A stretch of 64,000 bases of DNA from Pyrrhoderma lamaoense (lineage: Eukaryota; Basidiomycota; Agaricomycetes; Hymenochaetales; Hymenochaetaceae). Under the pieces are notes generated by a model that had not been told where the DNA came from, made no database searches, and worked only from the letters and a program-made list of their open reading frames with translations. Below are positions 33,834 through 43,559 of the stretch, in pieces (position 1 is the stretch's first letter; every line of letters begins with the position of its first letter). Where the stretch lies: the NCBI GenBank assembly GCA_002794735.1, contig NBAZ01000009.1, forward strand, positions 1,328,723-1,392,722, in the 5' to 3' direction. A program made the position numbers and the translations under genes.

Positions 33834-34299
33834 AGCAACCAACTTACCCTCTATAAGACCTATGAAGAAACTGGACTGTAAAAGATATGGTCCATTTGAA
33901 ATAATAGAAAAGGTCAATAGAGGTGCTTACAAGCTAAAACTTCCAAGTACTTGGAGAAGAATACATCCAGTATTTAATGAAGTTTTACTGTCTCCTTATA
34001 CAACTCCAGCCTTTGAAAACCAGCAACAAGCCCCACCCCCACCTCCAGTGCTTATTGGCAAAGAACAAGAGTATGAAGTGGAATCCATTGTAGACTCTAA
34101 GTTTGTCAGAAATAAGCTTAAATTCCTGGTACACTGGAAAGGATATGGTGTTGAAAGCAGAACTTGGGAGCCTGAAGAACATTTGGAAAACTCCAAAGAA
34201 TTAATTGAAGAGTTTTACAAAGAAAATCCCAGAGCTCCCAGAAGATTGAGAGTTATAGACATGAAATACATACCCTCTTTTCAAAAGTCTAAATCATGA
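33778..34299 (+). CDS. Element C Pol C-terminus: GPF module and chromodomain
   Basis: This frame continues Pol after the break near 33800-33835. It carries the GPF module (CKRYGPFEIIEKVNRGAYK) and a chromodomain (QEYEVESIVDSKFVRNKL .. FLVHWKGYGVESRTWEP), with the Trp/Tyr-containing pattern typical of chromoviruses. If the break is a consensus error the element may encode a full Pol; if real, the chromodomain is uncoupled from the integrase. The stop is at 34297-34299. Confidence 0.88.
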   Translation: MIEIKVNLLSTKRRLIMLEATNLPSIRPMKKLDCKRYGPFEIIEKVNRGAYKLKLPSTWRRIHPVFNEVLLSPYTTPAFENQQQAPPPPPVLIGKEQEYEVESIVDSKFVRNKLKFLVHWKGYGVESRTWEPEEHLENSKELIEEFYKENPRAPRRLRVIDMKYIPSFQKSKS

Positions 34300-34315
34300 T
34301 TGAGGACAATCAATC

Positions 34316-34330
34316 TAAGAGAGGGGGTAA
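34316..34330 (+). promoter_or_regulatory. Polypurine tract of element C
   Basis: AAGAGAGGGGGTAA directly precedes the 3' LTR start TGTTAT at 34331. Confidence 0.85.
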
Positions 34331-35114
34331 TGTTATAGAACCAAGTCTATTTTCGCTTTTTTGCTTACTAAGCAGCTTACATAAGCTGACTAAGCACTTA
34401 CATAAGCATCTTACATAAGTGGATTATCTAATCATCTTACATAAGCTGCGTACCTAAGCATTATTACCTAAGCATCTTACCTAATCAGCTTAGTCAGCAT
34501 GCTTACTTAATCACTTACATAATATGCTTACATAAGTCGCTTACTAAGCACTGACTCAGCATATGACTCAGCTGTCTTATTAAGCATCTCATCTTATCTT
34601 ATCTTCACTGCTTACTCATCTGTTCTAGAACATAGAACATTCCACCATGTTCTACCACCTTCCATCATTCTCCATGGCCATCTTTCCCCATTTGGTTTAG
34701 TCCCCTTTGTAATTAGCCTATTTTATGTTTCAGCTAGCACAGCCTAGCTTAGCCTCATAGTTTAGCCTATTTCTTATGTTTCATTAACACAGCCTAGCAC
34801 AGCTTAGTTTAGCCTAATAGTTTAGCCATAGACCCTGCCGGGTTTTTTCATTATTCCCACACTGCCTCCCACATGTATAAATACCCCCCTCCTGTCAGTA
34901 GCTAGTCCCCCAGTCTTGATCTTGTCTTCCCTCCTAGACTAGTACCTTCTAATACATCCTCTTGTCCCCTCTTCACTGTCCCTCCCCTCCTCTTGTCCCT
35001 CCTCTCCTCTGTCTCTGTCTATATCAGTGTATGCTGGTTGTGCCTTGTCTTCAGACCCTGCTGACTAAGCATTCTGCTGACTAATACTGGTACTAGAACT
35101 AGTCATTGCTGACA
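34331..35114 (+). repeat. 3' LTR of element C
   Basis: A 784-bp LTR matching the 5' LTR almost base for base, ending TTGCTGACA, followed by the target duplication CTCGT. Confidence 0.95.
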
Positions 35115-36098
35115 CTCGTGTATCCTGTAAGCCAGCTCCATTTGTCTGGCATACTTCTTCTCTTGTTGATAACCTAGCCAATCTAGTATGAAGATACGGT
35201 CTCCTTCCTCTAGTTCTGAGCTGATAGAGTTGATGTGGTAATCTAGTTGCCGTATCCTAGCATGTGCTTGTCCACATGTTTCTGGACAACGGTTGAGAGT
35301 GACTTCTCCTTTATCCCAGTCTATACTGGGGTTGTGGAACTTCAACCATTTGTGTCCGATGAATAGGTCTGTCTTTCCCAGACTGGTGACTGCCAGCTGG
35401 ATCCGCTCCTTGTGTTCACCAATTGTCATCATCAGTTCTACCAATTCTGTGATAGATCCTGCTTGATTCCTTGTTCCATCTGCATTGTAAACGGGTATAG
35501 GGATAGGTGTTCTCTGGGTGGGGATTTGGTGTTTGCGAACAAATTCTCTGTCTATGCATGAGCCAGTGCATCCAGAGTCTAGTAGGGCTTTGACTTTAAA
35601 GGTTCGCTGATCCTCTAGAGTTGTGAGCTGTGCGGATAGGTCTAATTGGTGTCCTGACGACCCTCGAATGTATTGTTTGGGTTGTTGCAGAGAGTAAAGT
35701 GCTTTTAGGGCTGTTTTGTCATCTAGTTTGGAGATGGCTTGAAGCGTTTCAGTAGTGGCTTCTTGGGTTCTTTTCTTATGGACCAGACTTTTGAGTGCCA
35801 ACAGAGCATGACCTTTGGAGTCTTTTCTGATTTGTCGTAGGGTCCATTCTGGAGTAAAAGGTTTGGGGAAGGTTTGGGACGTGGTTTTTGGTTCTTGTTT
35901 TGGTTCAACAACTGTATTTTGAAGCAAACTACTGGTACATGTAGTTGTTGGACATAAATTAGGAGTGGGGGTGTTAAAACTCGAACCGTGTACCTCAGGA
36001 GACACGTCTGCAACTGAGGTTAAGCAAAATCTGATTCCTTCATTTCTGCTATAGCATCTGCCCATTCTTTCCTTTCGTCTCCTGTCATTTCTTGTAGT
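35115..36098 (-). CDS. Element D protease region of Pol, interrupted by element C
   Basis: Open frame in the -1 register relative to gag. It has the retropepsin motif ALLDSGCTGSCIDREF, then YNADGTRNQAGSITELVELM and LFIGHKWLKFHNPSIDW. The frame reads unbroken up to the insertion site and would continue at 28291 into LGFTPIKKRS. The part of this frame upstream of about 36030 overlaps gag and is probably not translated on its own. Confidence 0.85.
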
Positions 36099-37045
36099 AG
36101 TTCCCTTACTGACATTCTTGGTTTCTGAGGGCAATCGCGTGACAAATGACCTTTCTGTTGACATCTGAAGCAGCGTCCTTCTTTCTTCATTCTATCCACA
36201 TCCATGGGTTCCCCTGCTGAGTGATTCACAGTTGTGGAAGTTACTTTAGGAGGTGTGGGGGCTGGACGAGGTGTAGGTTTGAATGGAGGGGGTCTGTGGT
36301 CAAAACGAGGTTTGTTGGCTGTTATTGTGTTGTCAATTTTGGTTGCTATTGCTCTCCATCCTTCTACTGTGGTGGGTTCATTACCAGTTGCCAAGATAGC
36401 CATCACTATGTCGCTTCGAAGAGCTGTCCTCAAATGGTTGATAATCAGGGGTTCAAAGGCAGCACCAGTCATTCCAGCACGAGCTCGAGTCAAGGAGAGT
36501 TCTGTGAAGAACTTTTCAGCAGAGTCATTCCCTTGCTTCATGGTAGCCATCTTTTGCTGAGCGTGCTGTTGCTCATGAGTATCCTTGAAACGTGCTTTAA
36601 GTTCACTCTCGAAGTCATCCCAGTCCCAGTTTCCACTGTCTGTTCTCTTGGTCAGTTGCTCCTGCTTCCAAGCTCCAGCATTGGGTCCAGTCATGTAAGA
36701 GCACACAAAGCGTATCTGATCCTGTCCTGTGACCAGTATATTCTGTGCACTATACATATAGTTTTTGATCTGGACGAGCCATTCATCATATTTGGCTTTA
36801 TCACCCGTGAACTCCTCTGGCTTATTCAGCAATGGGTTTTTGGGAGAGGGTTGGGGTGGTTGTAGTGCAGCTGCAACCGCTTGGACGAAGTTGTTGGGTA
36901 GTGTGATAACAGGTGGGTTGGAAAGTATCTGGGGAAGCATTCCCTGGATGGTGGCTGCAACCGTATTGGCGATTATTTCTTCCATGGTTGGTGCAGGAGT
37001 GGGCGCTCGAGTGTTCTGGCCCTGAGGTTGTCCTTGTTGATTCAT
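36020..37045 (-). CDS. Element D Gag polyprotein
   Basis: An intact 341-codon Gag starting MNQQGQPQGQNTRAPTPAPT. The middle has a capsid-like helical region (LLNKPEEFTGDKAKYDEWLV), followed by a Pro-rich linker and a CCHC knuckle CFRCQQKGHLSRDC. The ATG shares bases with the stop of ORF0 (ATGA), which points to coupled termination and restart or leaky expression. The end reads GATTTTGCTTAA, the conserved shift-like motif. Confidence 0.88.
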   Translation of the reverse strand: MNQQGQPQGQNTRAPTPAPTMEEIIANTVAATIQGMLPQILSNPPVITLPNNFVQAVAAALQPPQPSPKNPLLNKPEEFTGDKAKYDEWLVQIKNYMYSAQNILVTGQDQIRFVCSYMTGPNAGAWKQEQLTKRTDSGNWDWDDFESELKARFKDTHEQQHAQQKMATMKQGNDSAEKFFTELSLTRARAGMTGAAFEPLIINHLRTALRSDIVMAILATGNEPTTVEGWRAIATKIDNTITANKPRFDHRPPPFKPTPRPAPTPPKVTSTTVNHSAGEPMDVDRMKKEGRCFRCQQKGHLSRDCPQKPRMSVRELLQEMTGDERKEWADAIAEMKESDFA

Positions 37046-37629
37046 CTTGGGCTGCGGTCACTGTCGTAGTCTTCTGGGTGGTCTCTGAAGTAGTCTTCTC
37101 GAGTGTACTGAATAGAGGTGTTAGATGGAGAGGAGTGTGGTGGGGTGGGGTCGCTAGCAAGCTCGGGGTAGATCTGGGAGAAGTCTTCAGTCTGTAAGTA
37201 TATAAGGCTTTCAACTTTGGCTTCTTCCTCTTCTCTAACAGTGGGCCCTGCTCGTATACCTCTTCTTCTTCTGAGAAAACGTCTGGCACGTCTAAGTCTT
37301 TGCTCTTCTTCTTCTGATTCGTCTGTTGACTCTACAATGGGCTGTCCCACTGGCAGAGGTTCGTCTGGGTTCGCAGGTTCGTTCTCAGGCTCTACAATAG
37401 GCTGTCCTACTGGCAGAGGCTCGTTCTGTTCGTCTGTCGCTTCGAAGTGTTCTACTCGATGGGCGTATCCGAACCCAAAGAGTTCTCTTCCTTGAGCGTT
37501 TAGTGAGCAGTAAGTTCTGGTGTTGGAGGTGTCGATGATAAGGATGCAAACGAGGAAGGTGAAGATGTAGAAGTGGTAGGTGTAGCGTAGTATTCCTCCA
37601 GCTTGGAAGATAAAAGTGTGTGGTGTCAA
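37042..37629 (-). CDS. ORF0: accessory membrane-acidic protein before gag
   Basis: An intact 195-codon ORF that starts 37 nt after the 5' LTR. Residues about 13-35 are hydrophobic (TYHFYIFTFLVCILIIDT), consistent with one membrane segment or signal anchor. Then come two copies of EPLPVGQPIVE, an acidic run (ESTDESEEEE), a basic patch (RRARRFLRRRRG) and an acidic C-terminus. The stop TGA overlaps the gag ATG. I do not recognise the family. The stop/start arrangement is kept in the broken copy in element B. An Env-like role is possible but the position before gag is unusual; this is inference. Confidence 0.7.
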   Translation of the reverse strand: MTPHTFIFQAGGILRYTYHFYIFTFLVCILIIDTSNTRTYCSLNAQGRELFGFGYAHRVEHFEATDEQNEPLPVGQPIVEPENEPANPDEPLPVGQPIVESTDESEEEEQRLRRARRFLRRRRGIRAGPTVREEEEAKVESLIYLQTEDFSQIYPELASDPTPPHSSPSNTSIQYTREDYFRDHPEDYDSDRSPR

Positions 37630-37653
37630 GAAGTAGTGAGGTAGGCGATGAGT

Positions 37654-37664
37654 AGTTTCAACCT
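37654..37664 (-). promoter_or_regulatory. Self-priming site of element D
   Basis: On the minus strand AGGTTGAAACT lies after a TT spacer from the LTR end, exactly complementary over 11 nt to AGTTTCAACCT at 37794-37804 in the 5' LTR. Confidence 0.78.
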
Positions 37665-37666
37665 AA

Positions 37667-38114
37667 TGTCAGCAACTAAACCCGGTCTATAGTCAGAGTC
37701 CGGCCTAAGTCACTAATCAACAAGTATCAACAATAGTGGAGAGTAATAAGATGTATTGAGAGTAGCTCCAGTGCCGAGTCAGGAGAGTAGACAAGGTTGA
37801 AACTGAGGACTATCTACTGACAGAGGTGTTACTTATATACAGTTTGAAGCATGTGACGTGACAGTGTGATCGTGGATAGAAAAGGAAAGAAATAGAATGT
37901 GATAGAACATAGTAGAATGTTGAAGAATATAAAAGAATGGAAATGTCCGTAATGGATCGGAGTTTGTCAATAAGGATGAGTAAAGAAGAATGGGTTAAGG
38001 GTTGTGGAGTAATATGGATTAGTAAAGGGGTCCGAGGTATGTAATGGGTTTTAGTAATGCGAGTAGAGGAAAAAAGGCATGAGAATAAGGGAACAAGGAA
38101 AAGTACATGACATC
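37667..38114 (-). repeat. 5' LTR of element D
   Basis: A 448-bp LTR almost identical to the two LTRs of element B. Its inner edge is followed by the primer site and ORF0. Confidence 0.92.
37832..37839 (-). promoter_or_regulatory. TATA box of the B/D LTR promoter
   Basis: On the minus strand TATATAAG lies 35 nt upstream of the self-primer sequence at 37804. Between them is CTGTCAGTAGATAGTC, which closely resembles CTGTCAGTAGCTAGTC at the same place in the otherwise different LTR of element C. Confidence 0.68.
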
Positions 38115-38475
38115 GGACAATAAATCATAAGAAGACATTGTTTGTTGTTTATCTATAATAAAGTAGTTCAGGCAGGGAAGATAGAAGAAGCGAGTACAAG
38201 TGGGGCAAAGACAAATAATAGTTGATTTATATGTATAATATTTGCTGTTTTTGTTAATCATGATTGGATCATGATCTGATGGCAGTTGACACACAAAACT
38301 CGCCTTTTCCGAGTACTGACGTGGCGAGTGTTATGTATAAGATATCACATCAGATTTACATTACGAGATCATCTCGGCAAGGTTTCTGGGGGATAATAGG
38401 TATTGGCCTAAATCCGGCCACTTGATGCATCGGTTTACAGTAGGCTCTTTTCACATGTAGTACAAAGAGTACTGC
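38115..38475. other. Unique flank right of element D
   Basis: No gene or repeat recognised. It separates the retroelement pile from the duplicated region. Confidence 0.4.
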
Positions 38476-39500
38476 TGTTCTATCATTTCCAGTTAAAATG
38501 AGGTGGATATCAGCATCACATATGATTTGTCTTGTATGTGATTGATATATCTATGATGTATGATGTGAGTTTCGGAGCATCGGCAAAGTCTATTACTTTT
38601 ACTTACATGAGATATGCTTTTAAAGTAAAGGTATTGAATGCCTGGTAGTCTGATGGAAGGGAAAGAGGAAGGCAACAAATGAACAAGTAAGTAGACCAAA
38701 GACCAAGGACAAAAACATCGAAGGGAAAAACAAGTTATTAACTCATTGTTAGATACCGAGATCGCTTGGAGAGGGCGATAGAAAGCATCAGATGTACAAA
38801 TACAAGTGATCATTGAATTCAATTGTTGAAGTAGTGAATTATGGATTGTGAAGCAGTTAAAAAAAGGGTCTGTACTAATATCTATTTGGTGTTGACGCAA
38901 TTTGCGAAGTAGTAGTAGAATAAAGAATAGGGTTGAGTGGCAAAAGAGGTGTGGTGAATGCGCAGACAAGGACTAGTGGGAACAAGGACTCAAAGGGAAT
39001 ATAGTTGGTTTCCCATGTGTATCTCAGGTATGTAGCTCCAAAAGAAAGAAAGTAAAACAGAACTCAAAGGCGTAATGTATATATACCTATGAGAAAAAAT
39101 ATAAGATTACACGTAGGCCATACAAAAGTAAGGAGTGTCTCTTGCGAGAGTAGAAGAGAGTGAGTGAAAGTATAGTTCAAGTCTTGGAACCATCGTTCCA
39201 GCAGTGTATATGCAACGTAGGAGACATCGGAGGTTGAGACACTATAACTTTCGTGATCCAAATTAGATTTTTAAGACCACGGAAAGGGTGCGGGAATTTT
39301 TGAGTAGGAAAGCGATGGAATGAGATTTTAGGATTTAGGTAGTAATTTCTCGTTTGAGTCGCACGAAAAAGAAAGATGATGAAAGTATGGATGAGATTAC
39401 GTGTACCAAAGCAAAGCTATGGGGATAGATCGATAGATAGATAGTTCAAGCTCGGGATCGAGTTAAGTCATGTCATGTCAAGCTGAGCACTGACCTATGG
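38476..39500. repeat. Duplicated module M1, unit 1
   Basis: Homologous to 43921-44935 along almost its whole length, with small indels; a diverged piece also occurs near 49700-49810. Only short, mutually shifted frames are present and they are not conserved as protein. No function recognised. Confidence 0.85.
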
Positions 39501-40520
39501 GAACTATTCCGAAGACGTTGAAGAAAACGTATCTGAGGTTTTCATCGTTACGTGCATAATGAATAATCAAAATCAAAATCATAATCTGATCGCTTCTCAT
39601 AAGAGCTAGAGAATACAAATACAAATACAGTCTTTGTGGATCGAGATACAGAGATCCAGCAACACGCACGAACTTGGTGACTCAGGGGGGAGGGGGGGTT
39701 GACGGAAGGTACACGATTTACAATTTTAAAGTCGTCGTCGGACCATTCGGGAAAGAGTTGTAACAAAGGAAGTGAAATTAACACCAGTATAAGAGATTAA
39801 GAACAACTTCAACAACCGAACAAGTAAGCAGACCGAGGATGGGTTGAGGTGGTTTAAAGTTAAGCTTCAAATTAAAGTTCCGAAATCGTGAAACTTAAGA
39901 TCGACCCCCCGACCCTCGTGCTAGGAACGTTAACGGGGAGAGGGGCTTGTTTTGTGTTTTATGGAAGGCAGACCAAAGTAGGGGATGGGAGAGAGAAGGG
40001 AATATATACGGATGTCTGTTTCCATCTCCGTATGAGAAGGTAGCAGCTGAATAAAAGGTGACAAAGAGGTGAGATGAATGAGCGACGGGGAATATGAAAT
40101 TTGGGGGGAAAGTAAAGTTGAGTTACCCACACGTCTGTCAACCACATAATGTGTTTGAAGCAAATAAACGATTAAAAAGGTGCAAAGTGATTTGAAATGA
40201 ATTGTACAAATACGACCGGAAGAGGAGATGTAGCACGCGCAGAGTGTGTACGGAGAAGGAAAGAGTGTCCCGAGTGAGAGTGTGGGGGCGGGGGAGAGAG
40301 TGTGTGGGGGTGGCAAGGAAAATAAAGTTATAGTTATAGTTATAGTTAATAATTATAATAGTTTTGATATCAGTATTTCCGTTACAGTTACAGTCACAGT
40401 CACAGATAAGAGATACAGCGGATAATCATAATGTGTAATGAAAGTCAAAGTGCTGGCTGGTTAACTTTAATGCTTGTGGTAATATAATAAAAGAAATGAT
40501 TTTACATCTCCCTACTATAC
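39500..40520. repeat. Duplicated module M2, unit 1, resembling the WOPR gene upstream flank
   Basis: Homologous to 44940-46345 (which carries an extra stretch at about 45370-45890) and to 53110-54090, directly upstream of the WOPR gene. Landmarks include GACCGAGGATGG, a TTATAG hexamer run and a GTTACA hexamer run. Frames on the minus strand are low-complexity and change between copies. Confidence 0.8.
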
Positions 40521-41146
40521 TACATAATTGTGGTGTCTGTAGAGAAAAACAGACGTGTCGAAGCTGTGAGCACGGCGTGTCTGCCTCAAACTTTTCTTTT
40601 ATAGACTCCATTTCCTTTTCTAGAATGACCTGGTTTTTATTATATTTCTTGAGCGCGCACCGACAAGATTTTCCCGAATTTGTTGTAAGAAGGATCTCTC
40701 AGCAAAGATAGCGCAGGCTTAGGTTCTGAGGTTGGTGATAGCTTGCTTATTCAAGAAAGGATTATATCTCTCCATAAACATGCATTCCATACGAATATAC
40801 GTACTTGTTAACCCAAGCCACGAAGCATCTTGATGGACAACAGATTAGCATATATCCATATCACTCTGTCCACCGGAAGTAACTCACGAGGCCAGCTAGC
40901 CCCTCTGACTAAAAGTTGGATATCGAAGAATATAGATTCTTCCTGATGCAAAAGTTGTCAGGGGCGTTAATCCGCCACCAAATAAACCTCAACATAACAT
41001 ATGCTTTCCTCTAGGACGCAATCACATAGCTTACTACTACTACAGATTCTCACAGACGACCGGACAAAAGCAAGCAACAACAAGCTTAACAGACGAATTG
41101 TACGGTCGAAGCGTCACTGTCATCACCTCTATTATATGATGTTCAT
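40521..41146. other. Unassigned sequence between modules
   Basis: No clear partner elsewhere in the window and no gene recognised. The short plus-strand frame at 40496-40711 starts in M2 and has no visible domain. Confidence 0.4.
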
Positions 41147-41185
41147 ACACATAACATACTGAGAAGTGAGAGGCATAATCTCACA

Positions 41186-42271
41186 GTCAATGAATTGAAA
41201 GTACGATGCACGCTCAATACGATAGTCATTTGAAACGCATACTACAATTTGCCTTGTGAGAGCAAGCGCATAGGCTTTACTAGGTCAGCTTTGTTGTCTC
41301 GAAGAGCTTATGAGGAACATACTCCGTTCTGCCATAGCTATCATACTCCTAAGTATAAAACTTGGCTGCCGCCCCACAGAAAATAATCGAATAAAGAATA
41401 AATGATAGAAATTTATCTTCGAGAGTCAGAGATATGTATTATGAGTGTAATTCATTTACCTTTATCCCAAAGTGCAAGTACACGGAGTACAAGGATGTCT
41501 AAATTCTCTATTAATTGAGTCCATATTGAAGCATGAGAAACCTGCACAATCAATTGACACAACGACTAAAGCGTCTATCCGACGTCAGCTATTGGTTTAT
41601 CAGATACTGCATATATAATATTGGTGCTACCTGAGATAAGTCCGCCCAAAGTGAAAATTGACCTTAGGAATAAATAGATGAGCATGTTGCTTAGAAAATA
41701 GGATACTTGTGTTTACATCTGAAAGATTGGTTACTAGGTAGTTTGAGATAAACTATGCAATACTTACAAACTTGTTGTCACGTTCGGAGCTTCAACTGTA
41801 GATTGTTAAAAAAAAGGTTTATCTTTTCTGCCTTGAAACTCACGGATTAATGTAATTGCAGATTCAAGTATACCAACGTAACGGTTCTAGATATTGATTT
41901 CAGGAATTGAAATTACATACTAAAAGAAGTACTTACAAGGAAGAAAAGTATATGTGTCGGTCTATACCATCTTTTTGTCTATGGCACTATTAGTTAGGGG
42001 GACAGGTGGACAAAAAATAGGGAAATCACCCAGAAATATTTGATCTTGAGAAGCAAGCTTAGATATGCGATGCGATACTCGGTTATGAATCAACTCACTT
42101 CTTTGTCTATGGTTAACACTGATAGATATCAGGGCTATACATAACTCTGACGATACAATGAAGGAACATACTTGTATTGTATACGAGAAGGGAGCAGACA
42201 GCTACTTGTATGCATTGTGCAATGAAAACCTCTCGCAAAAAATCTGGTACCTGGGTCATAAGAGTAACCAT
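41186..42271 (-). pseudogene. DUF6533-like membrane protein gene, copy 1, 3'-truncated
   Basis: Minus-strand exons matching those of the copy at 47191-48791: a first exon with FIAQCIQVAVCSLLVYNTSM, then KRWYRPTHILFFL, NRYVGILESAITLI and WTQLIENLDILVLRVLALWD. The exon ending near 41186 has lost one G at its donor (GACTGTGAGA where the other copy has GACTGGTGAGA). The last two coding exons, with the KDQIIYY and SRMFLNLKEA motifs, are missing, because homology stops near 41150. So this is a truncated relic. Confidence 0.5.
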
Positions 42272-42821
42272 CCTTGTAGAGAACGCAGTGGATATATTGA
42301 TGGGAAGTAAGGTCAAAGTGTGTGAAGATATAATAAGAGGTATATAGCAGTCAGTTTATATAGATAAATTTCGTTGTTTGTGATGTAAATGACGGAAACC
42401 ATGATCTAATGAATGCATGATCTAATGAGATAACCATTTACGGGTACTAATAAGATGGGATGTCGTATGAAAGGCAACCGGGTCGAAGTAGGTGACCGTA
42501 AATCGTTGATTAGTACACAAAATCATCTCGTCATGACTGGATTTTAGATGACAATGTCTATATTCTAGTGACTTGATGCATCGACTTAGATGTGATACAT
42601 CTCAGACCATCAGAGATCGAAGAAGTTGATGGAGTTAAAAATTGTATATGTATTTCTATAATGACCTCTTCGGCTTTCCATAGATACACGAGAAGCGAGC
42701 AGACGGCTACTTGTATACAATCTTCAATGAAATAAACCCTGTAATAGGATTGGATTATATTGATTATATAAGTTTTATTATAAGTTGATATTCCTCCTTA
42801 AGCCTGTGGACGAGAACCCGT

Positions 42822-43088
42822 CGGAGAGGGAGCCTGAGAAACGGCTACCACATCCAAGGAAGGCAGCAGGCGCGCCCAATCCCGACACGGGGAGGTAGTG
42901 ACAATAAATAACAATATAGGGCTCTTTTGGGTCTTATAATTGGAATGAGTACAATTTAAACCCCTTAACGAGGAACAATTGGAGGGCAAGTCTAGTGCCA
43001 GCAGCCGCGGTAATTCCAGCTCCAATAGCGTATATTAAAGTTGTCGCAGTGTAAAAGCTCGTAGTTGAACTTCAGGCCTGGCTGGGCG
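42822..43088 (+). rRNA. 18S rRNA gene fragment, truncated and inserted
   Basis: About 270 bp of small-subunit rRNA sequence is readable, from CGGAGAGGGAGCCTGAG through the universally conserved GTGCCAGCAGCCGCGGTAAT to CTTCAGGCCTGGCTGGGCG. It has a short deletion (GCGCGC is followed directly by CCAATCCC, where intact 18S has extra bases) and some substitutions. It sits in a module whose other copy (around 49300) lacks it. It is a pseudogene fragment, not a working rDNA unit. Confidence 0.93.
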
Positions 43089-43128
43089 CCGTGGTCGAGA
43101 ACTGTGAATGTACAGATGCTGACTAGAT

Positions 43129-43500
43129 CTTTAAGGATATGACATAGTGACGAGGCAGTGATGGGTAGTGTATGTTTTGAAGACTGAAGAAGAGGTCAAG
43201 GAAAAACTTGATATCAATTCAGATGACTGCATCCTGGATTTCCAGAGATCGGAGAAGTCAAAAGATGATTGGAATGTGTTCTATGTATCTCTATTGACGC
43301 TTCACTTAACGGAGATACACATAGATGGATAGAGGTATGAGTTGAGTCGCTGGAAGATTGTATATACGAAAAGAGAAAAATGTGAAGGAATGGCTTTGCG
43401 TTGCGAAACGAAGAGGATATGTCGAGTTGAGTTGAGTTGAGTTGAAAGGGGACTATAGTCTCTAAGATGTTGACGATGCTAGGACGGAGCAGAGAGCCAT
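43129..43500. repeat. Duplicated module M4, unit 1
   Basis: Resumes after the 18S fragment at GGATATGACATAGTGACG and is homologous to 49318-49650 and in part to 52945-53110. No gene is seen. Confidence 0.75.
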
Positions 43501-43559
43501 GTAGGACAAGCTAAGTGTTTGGCCTGTCGTAGTGTATTTATAATGCACTCTCTAACTCG

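Larger units (their letters stand above)
28292..35114 (+). mobile_element. Ty3/gypsy chromovirus element C, nested in element D
   Basis: The best preserved retrotransposon here. 5' LTR 28292-29069, primer site, leader, gag, pol with chromodomain, polypurine tract, 3' LTR 34331-35114. It is inserted in D pol with CTCGC (28287-28291) and CTCGT (35115-35119) as a 5-bp target duplication with one change; B shows the empty site. Gag is open and Pol is open except for one frame change near 33800. It is the youngest insertion in the pile. From 29653 to 34299 I found only about four CpG dinucleotides by eye. Confidence 0.95.
35115..38114 (-). mobile_element. Ty3/gypsy chromovirus element D, 5' part
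   Basis: On the minus strand: 5' LTR 37667-38114, primer site, intact ORF0, intact gag and the protease part of pol, ending where element C is inserted. Together with 25561-28291 it forms one element lacking only its 3' end. The flank beyond the LTR is TCGGA; no partner duplication exists because the 3' LTR is gone. Confidence 0.92.

Noticed and set aside
37042..37629. ORF0 as a retroviral-type envelope gene
   Set aside because: It has a single hydrophobic segment, no visible fusion or cleavage features and lies before gag; I keep it as an unknown accessory ORF.
39930..40316. Pro/Ser-rich minus-strand ORF in module M2
   Set aside because: The paralogous segments near 46100-46340 and 53700-53900 do not keep the frame; it is low-complexity sequence.
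40325..40410. TTATAG and GTTACA hexamer runs considered as telomeric or centromeric repeats
   Set aside because: They are short, interspersed in duplicated modules at three places, and do not match TTAGGG-type fungal telomere repeats.
42798..43025. 75-codon minus-strand ORF over the 18S fragment
   Set aside because: It is an antisense reading of rRNA sequence, not a protein gene.
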